Part shown: positions 45,764-55,132 of the stretch, in pieces
Layout of the letters: each line of letters opens with the position of its first letter
Numbering within the stretch: position 1 is the first letter of the stretch
Source: Deinandra increscens subsp. villosa
Taxonomy: Eukaryota; Streptophyta; Magnoliopsida; Asterales; Asteraceae
NCBI GenBank assembly: GCA_039602395.1
Contig: JBCNJP010000027.1
Location: 32,036,551 to 32,100,550 of the forward strand
Length of the DNA stretch: 64,000 nucleotides
Direction of reading: 5' to 3'
The notes under the pieces: model-generated
What the model was told of the DNA's origin: nothing
The model's input: only the letters and a program-made list of their open reading frames with translations
The model's database searches: none
Position numbers and translations under genes: made by a program

Positions 45764-45837
45764 CACGGTTAAAATGAAATCGAACAAATGAACATGAACA
45801 AAACATGTATTTAAATAAGCTATACTTTTCTTAAACG

Positions 45838-46491
45838 TTAGTAATGTGAAAAAATATTTTCTAACAAACGAACACGAACAAAATTATGTTTTTTTTTGTT
45901 GGTGAACTCGATTATTGTTATAGACTTATAGTGTAGCGGAGGCGGTAAGCTAGGACAATTACACCACCTAACTCATTTAATAATGTAATTGTATTCACAC
46001 GTACATACACATATTTAAAAAAAATGGACAAACTACATGTAAAATCGATAGTTCTGAACGAAAAATGGGAGGACCGGGACTCTCCCGGGCCCCTTATATA
46101 CTTCGTCAATGAGTAAGTCCCCTCTCTCCGTTTTTTTTACTTTTCTTTCCACCGTTTATTTTTCTTATATTTTTTATGGTTTGGCTTTTTTCGTGTTTTT
46201 TTAATGTTTTTTTTTTAAATTTGTTATATGTTTTTTTTTCTTTTTGACGTTGTTTTACCATCAAGACGTGTTAATTTGTCACGTTTTTATTATGTCATAT
46301 ATATAGTGAAAATTTCATTGTAGACACCCCCATAAGTGTAGACAGGTATACACCATTTTCACCATTAGATCTCTTGATCTAATGGTTGTGATTAATTTTT
46401 TTTTTCTTTTTTTTATTTTTTCTCATTAATTAGAAACTTTCACATGTGAAAAAGAGCTATTTCACATGCGAAAGTGTCTACAATAAACCTC

Positions 46492-46547
<56 letters not shown>

Positions 46548-46953
46548 AAAAAAAAAACAAACTAATGTATGTTCAAATGTTGATCGTATATTTAAAAAGA
46601 GAAAAAGACATGCCCGCTTTGCGGGCAGTCAATAAAATTCAAAGTATAGAACCTGCACAAAATTAGGTAAGTAAATATCATATAGGTATAAAAACATTCA
46701 AACGTGTCGCGATAACGCACCCAATAAAGCGTAACCAAGTGCAAATGTTAACTTTGACCCACATGGCTTGCGCGTATACATATAATTTTATGCATTGACT
46801 ATAACTAGAATGTCCAGCCAAATTGTACATGTTAATTTTCTAACAAAAGTCTATACATGTTAATTTGTCATCGTTTAATCGAGAACACAAACGGAAAAAA
46901 TATAATTTTGTTCGTATTCGTTTGTTAGAAAATATTTTTTCAGTTACTAACAA
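45838..46953. mobile_element. element with long terminal inverted repeats, class uncertain
   Basis: The left arm at 45838-45895 (GTTAGTAATGTGAAAAAATA... through ...ACGAACAAAATTAT) is inverted at about 46895-46953 with few changes, over roughly 58 bp. The span of 1.1 kb has no coding sequence. It contains a MITE and a (TA)n run. Long arms suggest a Mutator-like or foldback element, but no convincing 9-bp target duplication was found. Confidence 0.55.
46301..46500. mobile_element. 200-bp MITE with internal hairpin
   Basis: The ends ATATAGTGAAAATTTCATTG plus TAGACAC and their inverse (GTGTCTACAATAAACC plus TCACCCTATAT) form imperfect terminal repeats of about 27 bp. The centre has a perfect stem, ACCATTAGATC and GATCTAATGGT, with a 4-nt loop. 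A (TA)n microsatellite (46495-46544) follows at once, so a TA-rich target duplication cannot be resolved. No superfamily is assigned. Confidence 0.65.
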
Positions 46954-47056
46954 AAGTCTATACATTGTGACTTTTTACCTGTCCTTGTGTTTTTCTGTTG
47001 GTTATTGTGTCTTTCTAATTTGAAAATAATAAAAAGACACATTTGGTCTTATCTTC

Positions 47057-47420
47057 AGATCATTGTGTCTTACGTTTTCAAGTCATTGTGTCTTATGTTT
47101 CAAGTCATTGTGTCTTATGTTTCAAGTCATTGTGTCTTATGTTTCAAGTCATTGTGTCTTATGTTTCAAGTCATTGTGTAATATGTATCTATCATTTTGT
47201 TTTATGTTTTAACCTCAATTCTTGTGTCTTTTTTCTCGTCATTGTGGTTTTTTACTCGTCATTATGTCTTTTTGTTAGGTATTTTGTCTTTCTTATTTAA
47301 AAAGAAATAAAAAGACATATTGTGTCTTACCTTCAGATCATTGTGTCTTTACCCATTCAGATCATTGTGTCTTTACCCTTCAGATCATTGTGTCTTATGT
47401 TTCAGATCATTGTGCAATAT
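47057..47420. repeat. 22-bp tandem array (TCATTGTGTCTTATGTTTCAAG family)
   Basis: Four exact or nearly exact head-to-tail units of 22 bp run from about 47083 to 47170, with diverged units on both sides. Looser copies of CAGATCATTGTGTCTTTACC follow at 47325-47410. Reading frames across the array are artefacts of the 22-bp period. Confidence 0.85.
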
Positions 47421-47627
47421 AAATTTATAATTTGGTTTTATATTTTAACTCATTTCATGCTATTTTGTTATTGTTTTTTATGTATTAGATAAATTTATCA
47501 CTATAACTTACAAAAACACACAATGACGCACAAGAAAACCCAAAGAGTAAATTTTAATTTTAATTTTAATTTTGTATATAACAACATTATACACGATTTA
47601 AAGATAAATAAACTTGTATTTATGGTG

Positions 47628-48541
47628 TTGTTTTTGTTAAAGAATAATATTGTATGTAAAAGTTATTAAGGTTTAAAAAATGAAGGATTTGATAAAAAGT
47701 TAATAAAAATTGCTAGGACTAAAATGTCCCCCATCATTTTATTCTCTATCAATTTAATCTCATTCATTGATTAATTAGATATTAATAATAAATCTAATGG
47801 TCACAATTCATTCATAGATTTCTTATATTAAATAAATTTCTAGAATAACTTAACTCTACTTGGTTTTAATAAGTAAAAAATAATAACACTAAAATCATCA
47901 AGAGTACTTTGACGAACATTCTTACTACTATTGGCTTAACGTCCTAACAAATATTTATTGTGTTTAGCGACTCAAGGTTCCTAACAAATATTTATTGTTA
48001 GTAAAATGCTTCTTCTTCAACTAAATGTTATGGGTTCAAATCTTACAAAAGACATGTGTATTGATTTAGCCATTAAAAAAACTAACATAGATGCGGAGGA
48101 TGTTGCTTTCCTATTAGCAGTGTTGTAGAAAGGACTAGGCGGTCGAGTACCGCATAGCATTTAATCGAGATTAATCGGTTTGTAATTTTATAAATGATTT
48201 TAATATATATATATATCTATCTATCTATATAATATATATATGAAAAGCTTGAATGCCACATGGCATCGCCACAACAATTCTTTTTTTCATTTTCCCGCTC
48301 AAATGGTTTGCCTTATATTTTTTTAACTGGTTTGAATAATTGACAAAATCATTAACTATTTTTTTAACAAAGTAATTGACATTAAATGCATATCTCATAT
48401 CCTAATTTAAAAACTGAAATTAATTGAAATTGATTCATAATAAATGAGGATATGAATACTTTTTTTCAAATTTATAACTTTTTATATTGTCAAATTTTAT
48501 TTTTTTTCTTTAATTCTAATTAGCGAATTACACTTTTTATA
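47628..48541. repeat. 914-bp direct duplication, copy A (uninserted)
   Basis: The sequence from TTGTTTTTGTTAAAGAATAA to GCGAATTACACTTTTTA is repeated head to tail from 48542. It includes the left end of a hAT element (48118, CAGTGTTGTAGAAAGG) with its target duplication CCTATTAG and the 5' part of a Helitron. Copy A preserves the empty site (CAACTAAATG at about 48017) of the PIF/Harbinger insertion found in copy B. Confidence 0.9.
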
Positions 48542-49550
48542 TTGTTTTTGTTAAAGAATAATATTGTATGTAAAAGTTATTAAGGTTTAAAAAATGAAGG
48601 ATTTGATAAAAAGTTAATAAAAATTGCTAGGACTAAAATGTCCCCCATCATTTTATTCTCTATCAATTTAATCTCATTCATTGATTAATTAGATATTAAT
48701 AATAAATCTAATGGTCACAATTCATTCATAGATTTCTTATATTAAATAAATTTCTAGAATAACTTAACTCTACTTGGTTTTAATAAGTAAAAAATAATAA
48801 CACTAAAATCATCAAGAGTACTTTGACGAACATTCTTACTACTATTGGCTTAACGTCCTAACAAATATTTATTGTGTTTAGCGACTCAAGGTTCCTAACA
48901 AATATTTATTGTTAGTAAAATGCTTCTTCTTCAACTAAGGGGTTGTTTGATAGTTACTAACCGGGTAAGAGCTGATTGAGTAAGAGATGAGTGAGTAAGA
49001 GCTGATTGAGTAAGAAGCTCTCGTTGAAACTTGGGTGTTTGATAGTAGCTGACTGGGTAAGAGCTGACTGAGTTTTTTTTTTTTTTTTTTTTTTTTTATC
49101 GACAGCTGACTGAGTAATGTATATAGCTAATTTGTATTTTATGTATTAAAAACATTTTATAAAAAATAAAATAAAATAAAAAAAGAAATTTTGAAACAAA
49201 AAATCAATACAATAATTTTTGTTGCACGTGTTGAAAAAAGAAATGAAACACATTCTTTTATAATAAAAATATTTATTTTTAATTAAATAAAAATATGTTA
49301 CTTGAGTCCAAATGTTTAGAAATTATCATATATCGGTCTGACGTTTACAATCCTTAACCATTTGAGTCCTTTTAGCTAACAGAGTTAATTTTTATTTGTT
49401 AACTCAATGGGCATTTCAGTCATTTTACACCTAAGGGGCTAGTTATGTATATTTAATAAACTTATTTAAAACTATAAGGACTATTTATCTAATTACCCAA
49501 ACTTATTAAAATTAAAAAAAAACCAACATAAAGAGGAAGAAAAACGTTCC

Positions 49551-49802
49551 ATGAACACCGGCATTTTCATCACCGTCGGCACTGCCGGCGCCACTACCAC
49601 AGTTCATCGCCTCCACCACTTGCCACCATTCACTAACACATTCATCATCTGCCAACACCACCACACACCACCACCGTCCAACATCCACCCCCAATCGTCG
49701 TTGGATCTCCGAAGAATTCTCCTGGGTTGCCCATTTATGCCGACGCCGACTTGTTCAGACAAACCACCGACCTTCAACATCAAAATTAGTTTTCAGATCT
49801 GA
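49551..49802 (+). other. open frame of 83 codons inside the PIF/Harbinger element
   Basis: The frame starts MNTGIFITVGTAGATTT and is rich in histidine, proline and threonine. The sequence TCCGAAGAATTCTCC and the GC contrast with the surroundings suggest a captured host-gene piece, perhaps untranslated leader. I recognise no domain and would not call it a gene. Confidence 0.25.
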
Positions 49803-49984
49803 CCGAGAATGATCTGGGTTTCATACTTTCATAACTAAAAAAACCGACCTTCAACAAAAGAAGCAGGGATTCAAGCTTTACGAACGTCAGAACAGTTTGA
49901 AAAACGGGTTGATGATTAACCCGAATTCAGATCCCAAATTTCGCTAGAGCGCTGTACGATTTAGGGCTAATCGAGGGAGGACAG

Positions 49985-50100
49985 TGGAGCGGCGGAGGAC
50001 GGTTGCGCGGCGGAGGGCGGATGAGCGGCGCTGAGGGCGGAGGAGCGGCGCTGAGCGGCGCTGAGGGCGGAGGAGCGCCGGTGGAGGAGCGTGATCGACG
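49985..50100. repeat. GC-rich minisatellite GGCGCTGAGGGCGGAGGAGC
   Basis: Units of about 20 bp built from GAGCGGCGCTGAGGGCGGAG recur four to five times with deletions. The base composition is far from the AT-rich surroundings. Confidence 0.7.
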
Positions 50101-50511
50101 GCGAGCTGCTTCAATTTTGAAATTTAGGGCAAAGGTAGAGGATCTGCGTATTTTTTAGGTAAAGAAGAAGACTCGGTCAGCGATGTCTTTTTGAGGGATT
50201 CGGTCAGTGATTCAGACTCGGTCAGAGGTCTATTTTAATTTTATCAAACGGACTGACCACTTACCCAGTCATGGGTCAGCCCTTACTGGACCCAGTAAGA
50301 GGTAATCAAACACCCCCTAAATGTTATGGGTTCAAATCTTACAAAAGACATGTGTATTGATTTAGCCATTAAAAAAACTAACATAGATGCGGAGGATGTT
50401 GCTTTCCTATTAGCAGTGTTGTAGAAAGGACTAGGCGGTCGAGTACCGCATAGCATTTAATCGAGATTAATCGGTTTGTAATTTTATAAATGATTTTAAT
50501 ATATATATATA

Positions 50512-50900
50512 TCTATCTATCTATATAATATATATATGAAAAGCTTGAATGCCACATGGCATCGCCACAACAATTCTTTTTTTCATTTTCCCGCTCAAAT
50601 GGTTTGCCTTATATTTTTTTAACTGGTTTGAATAATTGACAAAATCATTAACTATTTTTTTAACAAAGTAATTGACATTAAATGCATATCTCATATCCTA
50701 ATTTAAAAACTGAAATTAATTGAAATTGATTCATAATAAATGAGGATATGAATACTTTTTTTCAAATTTATAACTTTTTATATTGTCAAATTTTATTTTT
50801 TTTCTTTAATTCTAATTAGCGAATTACATTTTTATAACATGTTAAATTTTGTATTCGTTTTTTAAAACCGCCCGTGCGTCGCACGAGTATCAAAAACTAT
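50512..50900 (+). mobile_element. small Helitron, first copy, decayed 3' end
   Basis: It begins TCTATCTATCTATATAAT and ends with a hairpin (CCCGTGC-GTC-GCACGAG, one mismatch) followed by CAAAAACTAT, where CTAG has become CTAT. Its 5' part also lies in copy A of the 914-bp duplication (from about 48217). Confidence 0.75.
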
Positions 50901-50904
50901 GTAC

Positions 50905-51293
50905 ATAATATAATATATTAATATATATATATGAAAAGCTTGAATGCCACATGGCATCACCACAACAATTCTTTTTTTCATTTTCCCGCTCAAATGGTTT
51001 GCCTTATATTTTTTTAATTGGTTTGAATAGTTGACAAAATCATTAACTATTTTTTTAACAAAGTAATTGACAATAAATACATATCTCATATCCTAATTTA
51101 AAAACTAAAATTAATTGAAATTGATTCATAATAAATGTGGATATGAATACTTTTTTAAATTTATAACTTTTTATATTGTCGAATTTTAATTTTTTTCTTT
51201 AATTCTAATTAGCGAATTACATTTATATAACATGTTAAATTTTGTATTCGTTTTTTAAAACCGCCCGTGCGTCGCACGGGTAACAAAAACTAG
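50905..51293 (+). mobile_element. small Helitron, second copy, intact 3' end
   Basis: It repeats the first copy almost word for word (GAAAAGCTTGAATGCCACAT onward) and directly follows it. The 3' end is canonical: a perfect 7-bp stem at 51264-51280 (CCCGTGC, loop GTC, GCACGGG), nine bases, then CTAG at 51290-51293 followed by T. The exact 5' end is obscured by TA-rich sequence. No Rep/helicase is encoded. Confidence 0.8.
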
Positions 51294-51793
51294 TATATAT
51301 ATATATATATAATGTTATTTTTATACTTTTTTCATATAAATTTATAAATATAAGAACCAAATGTGAATTAGTAATATAGAGGGAGATAAATGTTAAAATA
51401 TCCTAACTAGTGTTATAGTTTTAACATAAAAGTTAATAAGTTTAGAGATGAATTGTAAGGTACTAAAAGATTGAGGGACTAAATATTAAAATATTTGAAC
51501 TAAATAAAACCCTAAAAAGCCAAAACAGCAGAACCCGCCTCCGTCCTTCTTCCTCATCTACTACTCTGTTTCTTCTTCCCGACTTCCAGCAAAAATGGCA
51601 TCACCGGCCACCGGAATACACAAATCCGGCTGAAATTTAACACCGCCTAGCCACCGCCTTGACCGACTAGGTACGTCTTTTTCCGATTTTTCCCCAAACC
51701 GACTTATGGTCCGCCTAGCCTAAAATTCCTCGGTAAAGTTCCGATTAACGCCTAGACGCCGCGTAATTCCGCCTTTACAACACTACCTATTAG

Positions 51794-52199
51794 CATTCAA
51801 GATATCGGTATCATGATTCTAAATGCACTCAAGATTATCATAAACTTCTGTAGTTTCAACATAAGTAAAACTAAAGTTTACAATAAGTAAAAAATAATGA
51901 ATGTAAAATAGGTTTAGGAAACTGAAAAAGGGTTCCTTTTATCCGAGCTTGGGTTTGTACTGTTTTAATACGTACTTGTAGACAAATCTTGGTCCCCCAC
52001 CTGTTGATTCTATCCATAGATACACACATACGACACACAGCACGCAGAGCAGATGCTAGCCACAATGGTTAAATTTTATTCTATGATTTTTTGTTTATAC
52101 TTTTATAAAATTGACTACAAAACATTACAATTTCCTAGGGACGAAACTACTTTACCAGATTATATAAATAATTTGATGAATTGTATGTATGTATAGATC
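51794..52199. other. intergenic DNA, nothing identified
   Basis: AT-rich sequence between the hAT and LINE insertions. No gene, repeat copy or terminal repeat was recognised. Confidence 0.4.
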
Positions 52200-52209
52200 A
52201 ACTAATTAT

Positions 52210-52503
52210 TTTTTGGTATCATACTCACCGCATGTTGGGTTATTTGGAAAGGGACGAATGAAGCAACCTTCAAAGGAAAAAAGACGATTATCTCTTCGTT
52301 GTTCAAGGAAATAAAATGTCTTTCTTTTTTGTGGATCAAAAATAGAGGGAAATGGGATAGGCTTTCATGGGACGTTTGGGACAAGTTTGACATGTAAGTC
52401 CTCGTCTCTTCTTTTGTATGGTCGTGTTCTTTGATCGCTTGGCGTCTTGCTAAGTTGAACGTTTGTTGCCTTGTGCTAATGACTTCGCCGTTCCAAAAAA
52501 AAA
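52210..52503 (+). mobile_element. 5'-truncated LINE (L1 type) with poly(A) tail
   Basis: A continuous frame from about 52228 reads ACWVIWKGTNEATFKGKK, then LSFLWIKNRGKWDRLSWD and WDKFDM before a TAA at 52396, the C-terminal end of a plant L1-type ORF2 after the reverse transcriptase. A short 3' untranslated region and a run of about a dozen A follow. Direct repeats AACTAATTAT at 52200-52209 and 52504-52513 are a perfect target duplication. The intact frame to the stop suggests a fairly young, dead-on-arrival insertion. Confidence 0.85.
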
Positions 52504-52513
52504 AACTAATTAT

Positions 52514-53004
52514 ATTTACTATATATAACATTTTTTTATGAGTTGAAACTAAGAAAAAATAAGAACAGGAATAAAAATGTGGACATATTAAAGTAAATCT
52601 AGTTACCAAATGTCGTCAGTGACAATTATATTTCTATCAAAGACCTGGGTATTTTAATATGGGGTTTTCTATTCATATATTCACAAAAATAAAAAAATGT
52701 TACTTCTACATTCTAATACAGTGAGCATTGGCTAATACACAACATATTTAGGAGTAAATACACAAAGTATTATCCAATACGCAGCGTATTAGGCTTATAA
52801 AAGGTACCCCCCCCCCTTCGCGGAATTTTATGTCGGCGACGTCCAATAAAGACAAATACGCTACGTATTAGGCTATACGTAACGTATTTGAAGTCTACAA
52901 ATGGAAAGGGATATAGAAAATAGCAGGACCTTTTAACATATAGATAGACTATATGTTTACATTTGTAAACGTGAGATTAATCAATTTGTAAACACTTTTG
53001 TCTC
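52514..53004. other. intergenic DNA with AATAC/GTATT palindromes
   Basis: No gene. 52735-52895 contains a cluster of short inverted words listed separately. A run of nine or so C lies near 52808. Confidence 0.45.
52735..52895. promoter_or_regulatory. cluster of AATACNNNGTATT-type palindromes
   Basis: Five inverted motifs follow each other: AATACACAACATATT, AATACACAAAGTATT, AATACGCAGCGTATT, AATACGCTACGTATT and ATACGTAACGTATT. Several are followed by AGGCT. TATAAAAGG lies between them at about 52796. A regulatory role is only inferred; transposon subterminal repeats are an alternative. Confidence 0.4.
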
Positions 53005-53007
53005 TTA

Positions 53008-53349
53008 GGGTGGGCGGTGTGGAGGATAAATTTTTTAGGATGAGTAAAATGGGATAAGTTGATGGACCAATAGGAGAGTGACAAATGAGAAAGAAAAAAA
53101 TATATGTCTTTTTTGTTTTTTGGAATGGTATGGGTGGGATAAGTTAGGTGGGATAAGTTGGATAGTTGGGTGGGAAAAAGTATATTGAAAACTCTCGGCA
53201 ATCTTCGGCAAGTGGTTGCCGTTTTTTTCATTTTTTTTGCCGAAAATCCCTTTGCCAAATGGTATGGTATGGTTGCCACATTTTTGCCGAAATTCCCACT
53301 ATGCCGAAATCCCTTTACCGAAAAAAAAAACTCCCCATACCGCCCACGC
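53008..53349. mobile_element. PIF/Harbinger-type MITE
   Basis: The ends GGGTGGGCGGTGTGG and CCATACCGCCCACGC are inverted repeats agreeing at 13 of 15 positions. TTA is duplicated at 53005-53007 and 53350-53352. The interior has repeated GGGATAAGTT and TGCCGAAA words and no coding capacity. Confidence 0.85.
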
Positions 53350-53352
53350 TTA

Positions 53353-53911
53353 GTAGAAGTATGAATTCTATCCTAGCAGGGGTTGGGTCTGGCCCGTGAT
53401 GTGTTCGAACTGAAAAGGAAGAAAAACCCTAACGATGTTCAATACATATTTGCTGTAAAATTGATAATCAAAACGTACATATATAAAACAGTGAAATTTG
53501 ATCATGAGTAGCAAATGACGATCATCATCGATTTTGAATTCAACAACAAAATTTGTGTTCAACGTCAAATTTATCTTGAACGCCAACATTTGTCTTTGAT
53601 AGGAATGTTGTCTTTGATAGTAATGGTTTTTGATATTAACTTTGCTTATCAGAAGTAAATTGGTATTTGACGACAACCTTCTTAATGTTAACTAGTTAAG
53701 TAAAACATCATTTTTTTTTGGCATTCATAAAAATATAAACCATTAATACTTAACATATGTTGAGATGACAAACGTAACAAAACCAGAAAGTTGAATAGCT
53801 AATAATGAAAAATTGGTTAAGATGGCCATAAGACCCATATGGTTTTCATATGATTGTATGGATCTCACATGGACTATATAAGGTGATATGACTAGGGTGT
53901 TCATCGATCGG
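53353..53911. other. intergenic DNA up to the assembly gap
   Basis: No gene. The last 150 bp before the gap contain a TATATAAGG box at about 53876 and repeated CATATGG words, so it could be the start of an LTR whose centre is in the gap. Confidence 0.4.
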
Positions 53912-54411
53912 NNNNNNNNNNNNNNNNNNNNNNNNNNNNNNNNNNNNNNNNNNNNNNNNNNNNNNNNNNNNNNNNNNNNNNNNNNNNNNNNNNNNNNNNN
54001 NNNNNNNNNNNNNNNNNNNNNNNNNNNNNNNNNNNNNNNNNNNNNNNNNNNNNNNNNNNNNNNNNNNNNNNNNNNNNNNNNNNNNNNNNNNNNNNNNNNN
54101 NNNNNNNNNNNNNNNNNNNNNNNNNNNNNNNNNNNNNNNNNNNNNNNNNNNNNNNNNNNNNNNNNNNNNNNNNNNNNNNNNNNNNNNNNNNNNNNNNNNN
54201 NNNNNNNNNNNNNNNNNNNNNNNNNNNNNNNNNNNNNNNNNNNNNNNNNNNNNNNNNNNNNNNNNNNNNNNNNNNNNNNNNNNNNNNNNNNNNNNNNNNN
54301 NNNNNNNNNNNNNNNNNNNNNNNNNNNNNNNNNNNNNNNNNNNNNNNNNNNNNNNNNNNNNNNNNNNNNNNNNNNNNNNNNNNNNNNNNNNNNNNNNNNN
54401 NNNNNNNNNNN
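53912..54411. other. assembly gap, 500 N
   Basis: Exactly 500 undetermined bases, the usual fixed-size placeholder. Frames that cross it are meaningless. The flanks on the right are TCCGGA-rich, a repeat type that may explain why the assembly stopped. Confidence 0.99.
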
Positions 54412-55132
54412 AAGAGTTGCTCCGGAATAAGAGAGTTGCTCCGGAACAAGTGTTCACACGAAAAAGGTTATTCCGGTTAACTGGTTCCTTCGGAACATGC
54501 ATGGTTCACTCAAAACTGTTGGGAATGTTCTGCTTGGCAGAAATTCTCTAAGTCAGAGTTCCGAAGGAAGTTAGTCCGGAACTTCCTTCACACTGAGTAG
54601 TTCCTCCGGAACTTCTCCTAGTGTTACTCCGGAACTTTGACTTATCCCCTGTTGCAAGTTCCAATGCATAAAGCTGTCAGAAAGCAGTTTTACTTTACAC
54701 CATGCTGTGCACTGTTCACCGATAGGTCTGCCCAACTGTTCAACAGAAGCATGCTTGTACTACAACAACTCTGGAGTAGATATTATTTGTTTATTTAGCC
54801 TTAGAGCTAAAAGGAAATAAAAGTAAATCTTTTATTTCCTCCTTGCACTATATATATATTAGTTGTATTTCCTTTGTTCATTATCGATTGAACACCTCTC
54901 TTGTTCATCAGTTGTAACACTCTGTAAACATTGTGAAGTATAAATATAGTAGTGCTTGGAATTGATATCGTGTGTTCATCTACTTTACTTCATGTTTACT
55001 TGTTACAGTTTCGATCAAACCGTTTCAAACATTAACACAAACAAGTCTGATTCCGCCTTTCTTGTTTGATACTTTTAGTAACTTGTTTGGTTAGTTGTCT
55101 CTAACCACGATCCTACAAGTGGTATCAGAGCC
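54412..55132 (+). mobile_element. copia-like 5' LTR with PBS
   Basis: The LTR ends CACGATCCTACA at 55117 and is followed at 55120-55132 by the PBS TGGTATCAGAGCC (tRNA-Met type). A TG start at 54517 (TGTTGGGAATGTTC) is possible, giving a 601-bp LTR, but the true start could lie in or before the gap. A TATATATA block is near 54848. The segment 54412-54645 is full of TCCGGAA words. No 3' partner LTR was found. Confidence 0.65.

Larger units (their letters stand above)
48939..50317. mobile_element. PIF/Harbinger element with GC-rich cargo
   Basis: The ends GGGGTTGTTTGATAG and ATCAAACACCCCC are inverted, and the match extends loosely into ACCGGGT and ACCCAGT words. Target duplication TAA is at 48936-48938 and 50318-50320, and copy A of the duplication gives the exact empty site. 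Inside are a run of T (about 49073-49097), repeated GTAAGAGCTGA.TGAGT words near both ends, a proline/histidine/threonine-rich plus frame at 49551-49802, and a GC-rich minisatellite at about 49985-50100. No PIF transposase was recognised, so it is non-autonomous, probably with captured sequence. Confidence 0.85.
48542..50837. repeat. 914-bp direct duplication, copy B (with insertion)
   Basis: Nearly identical to copy A over its whole length apart from a 1379-bp insertion plus TAA duplication at 48936-50320. The high identity over noncoding DNA shows a recent event. Confidence 0.9.
50414..51785. mobile_element. hAT element hosting two Helitrons
   Basis: The left end is CAGTGTTGTAGAAAGG and the right end is CCTTTACAACACTA, inverted with few changes. 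The target duplication CCTATTAG is perfect at 50406-50413 and 51786-51793. Subterminal GCCTAG and CTAGGCGG words occur at both ends, a pattern common in plant hAT MITEs. Without the two Helitrons it is about 590 bp. Its left end is present again at 48118 because of the 914-bp duplication. It encodes nothing recognisable. Confidence 0.85.

Noticed and set aside
46605..46640. Helitron 3' end suggested by hairpin GCCCGC-TTT-GCGGGC
   Set aside because: No CTRR sequence at the proper distance on either strand and no matching 5' TC end was found.
46987..47300. Two overlapping frames of hydrophobic repeats that look like membrane segments
   Set aside because: They arise from the 22-bp tandem repeat, which is open in shifting frames; no start context or other copy supports a protein.
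53846..54502. Long open frames across the gap
   Set aside because: They consist almost entirely of N.
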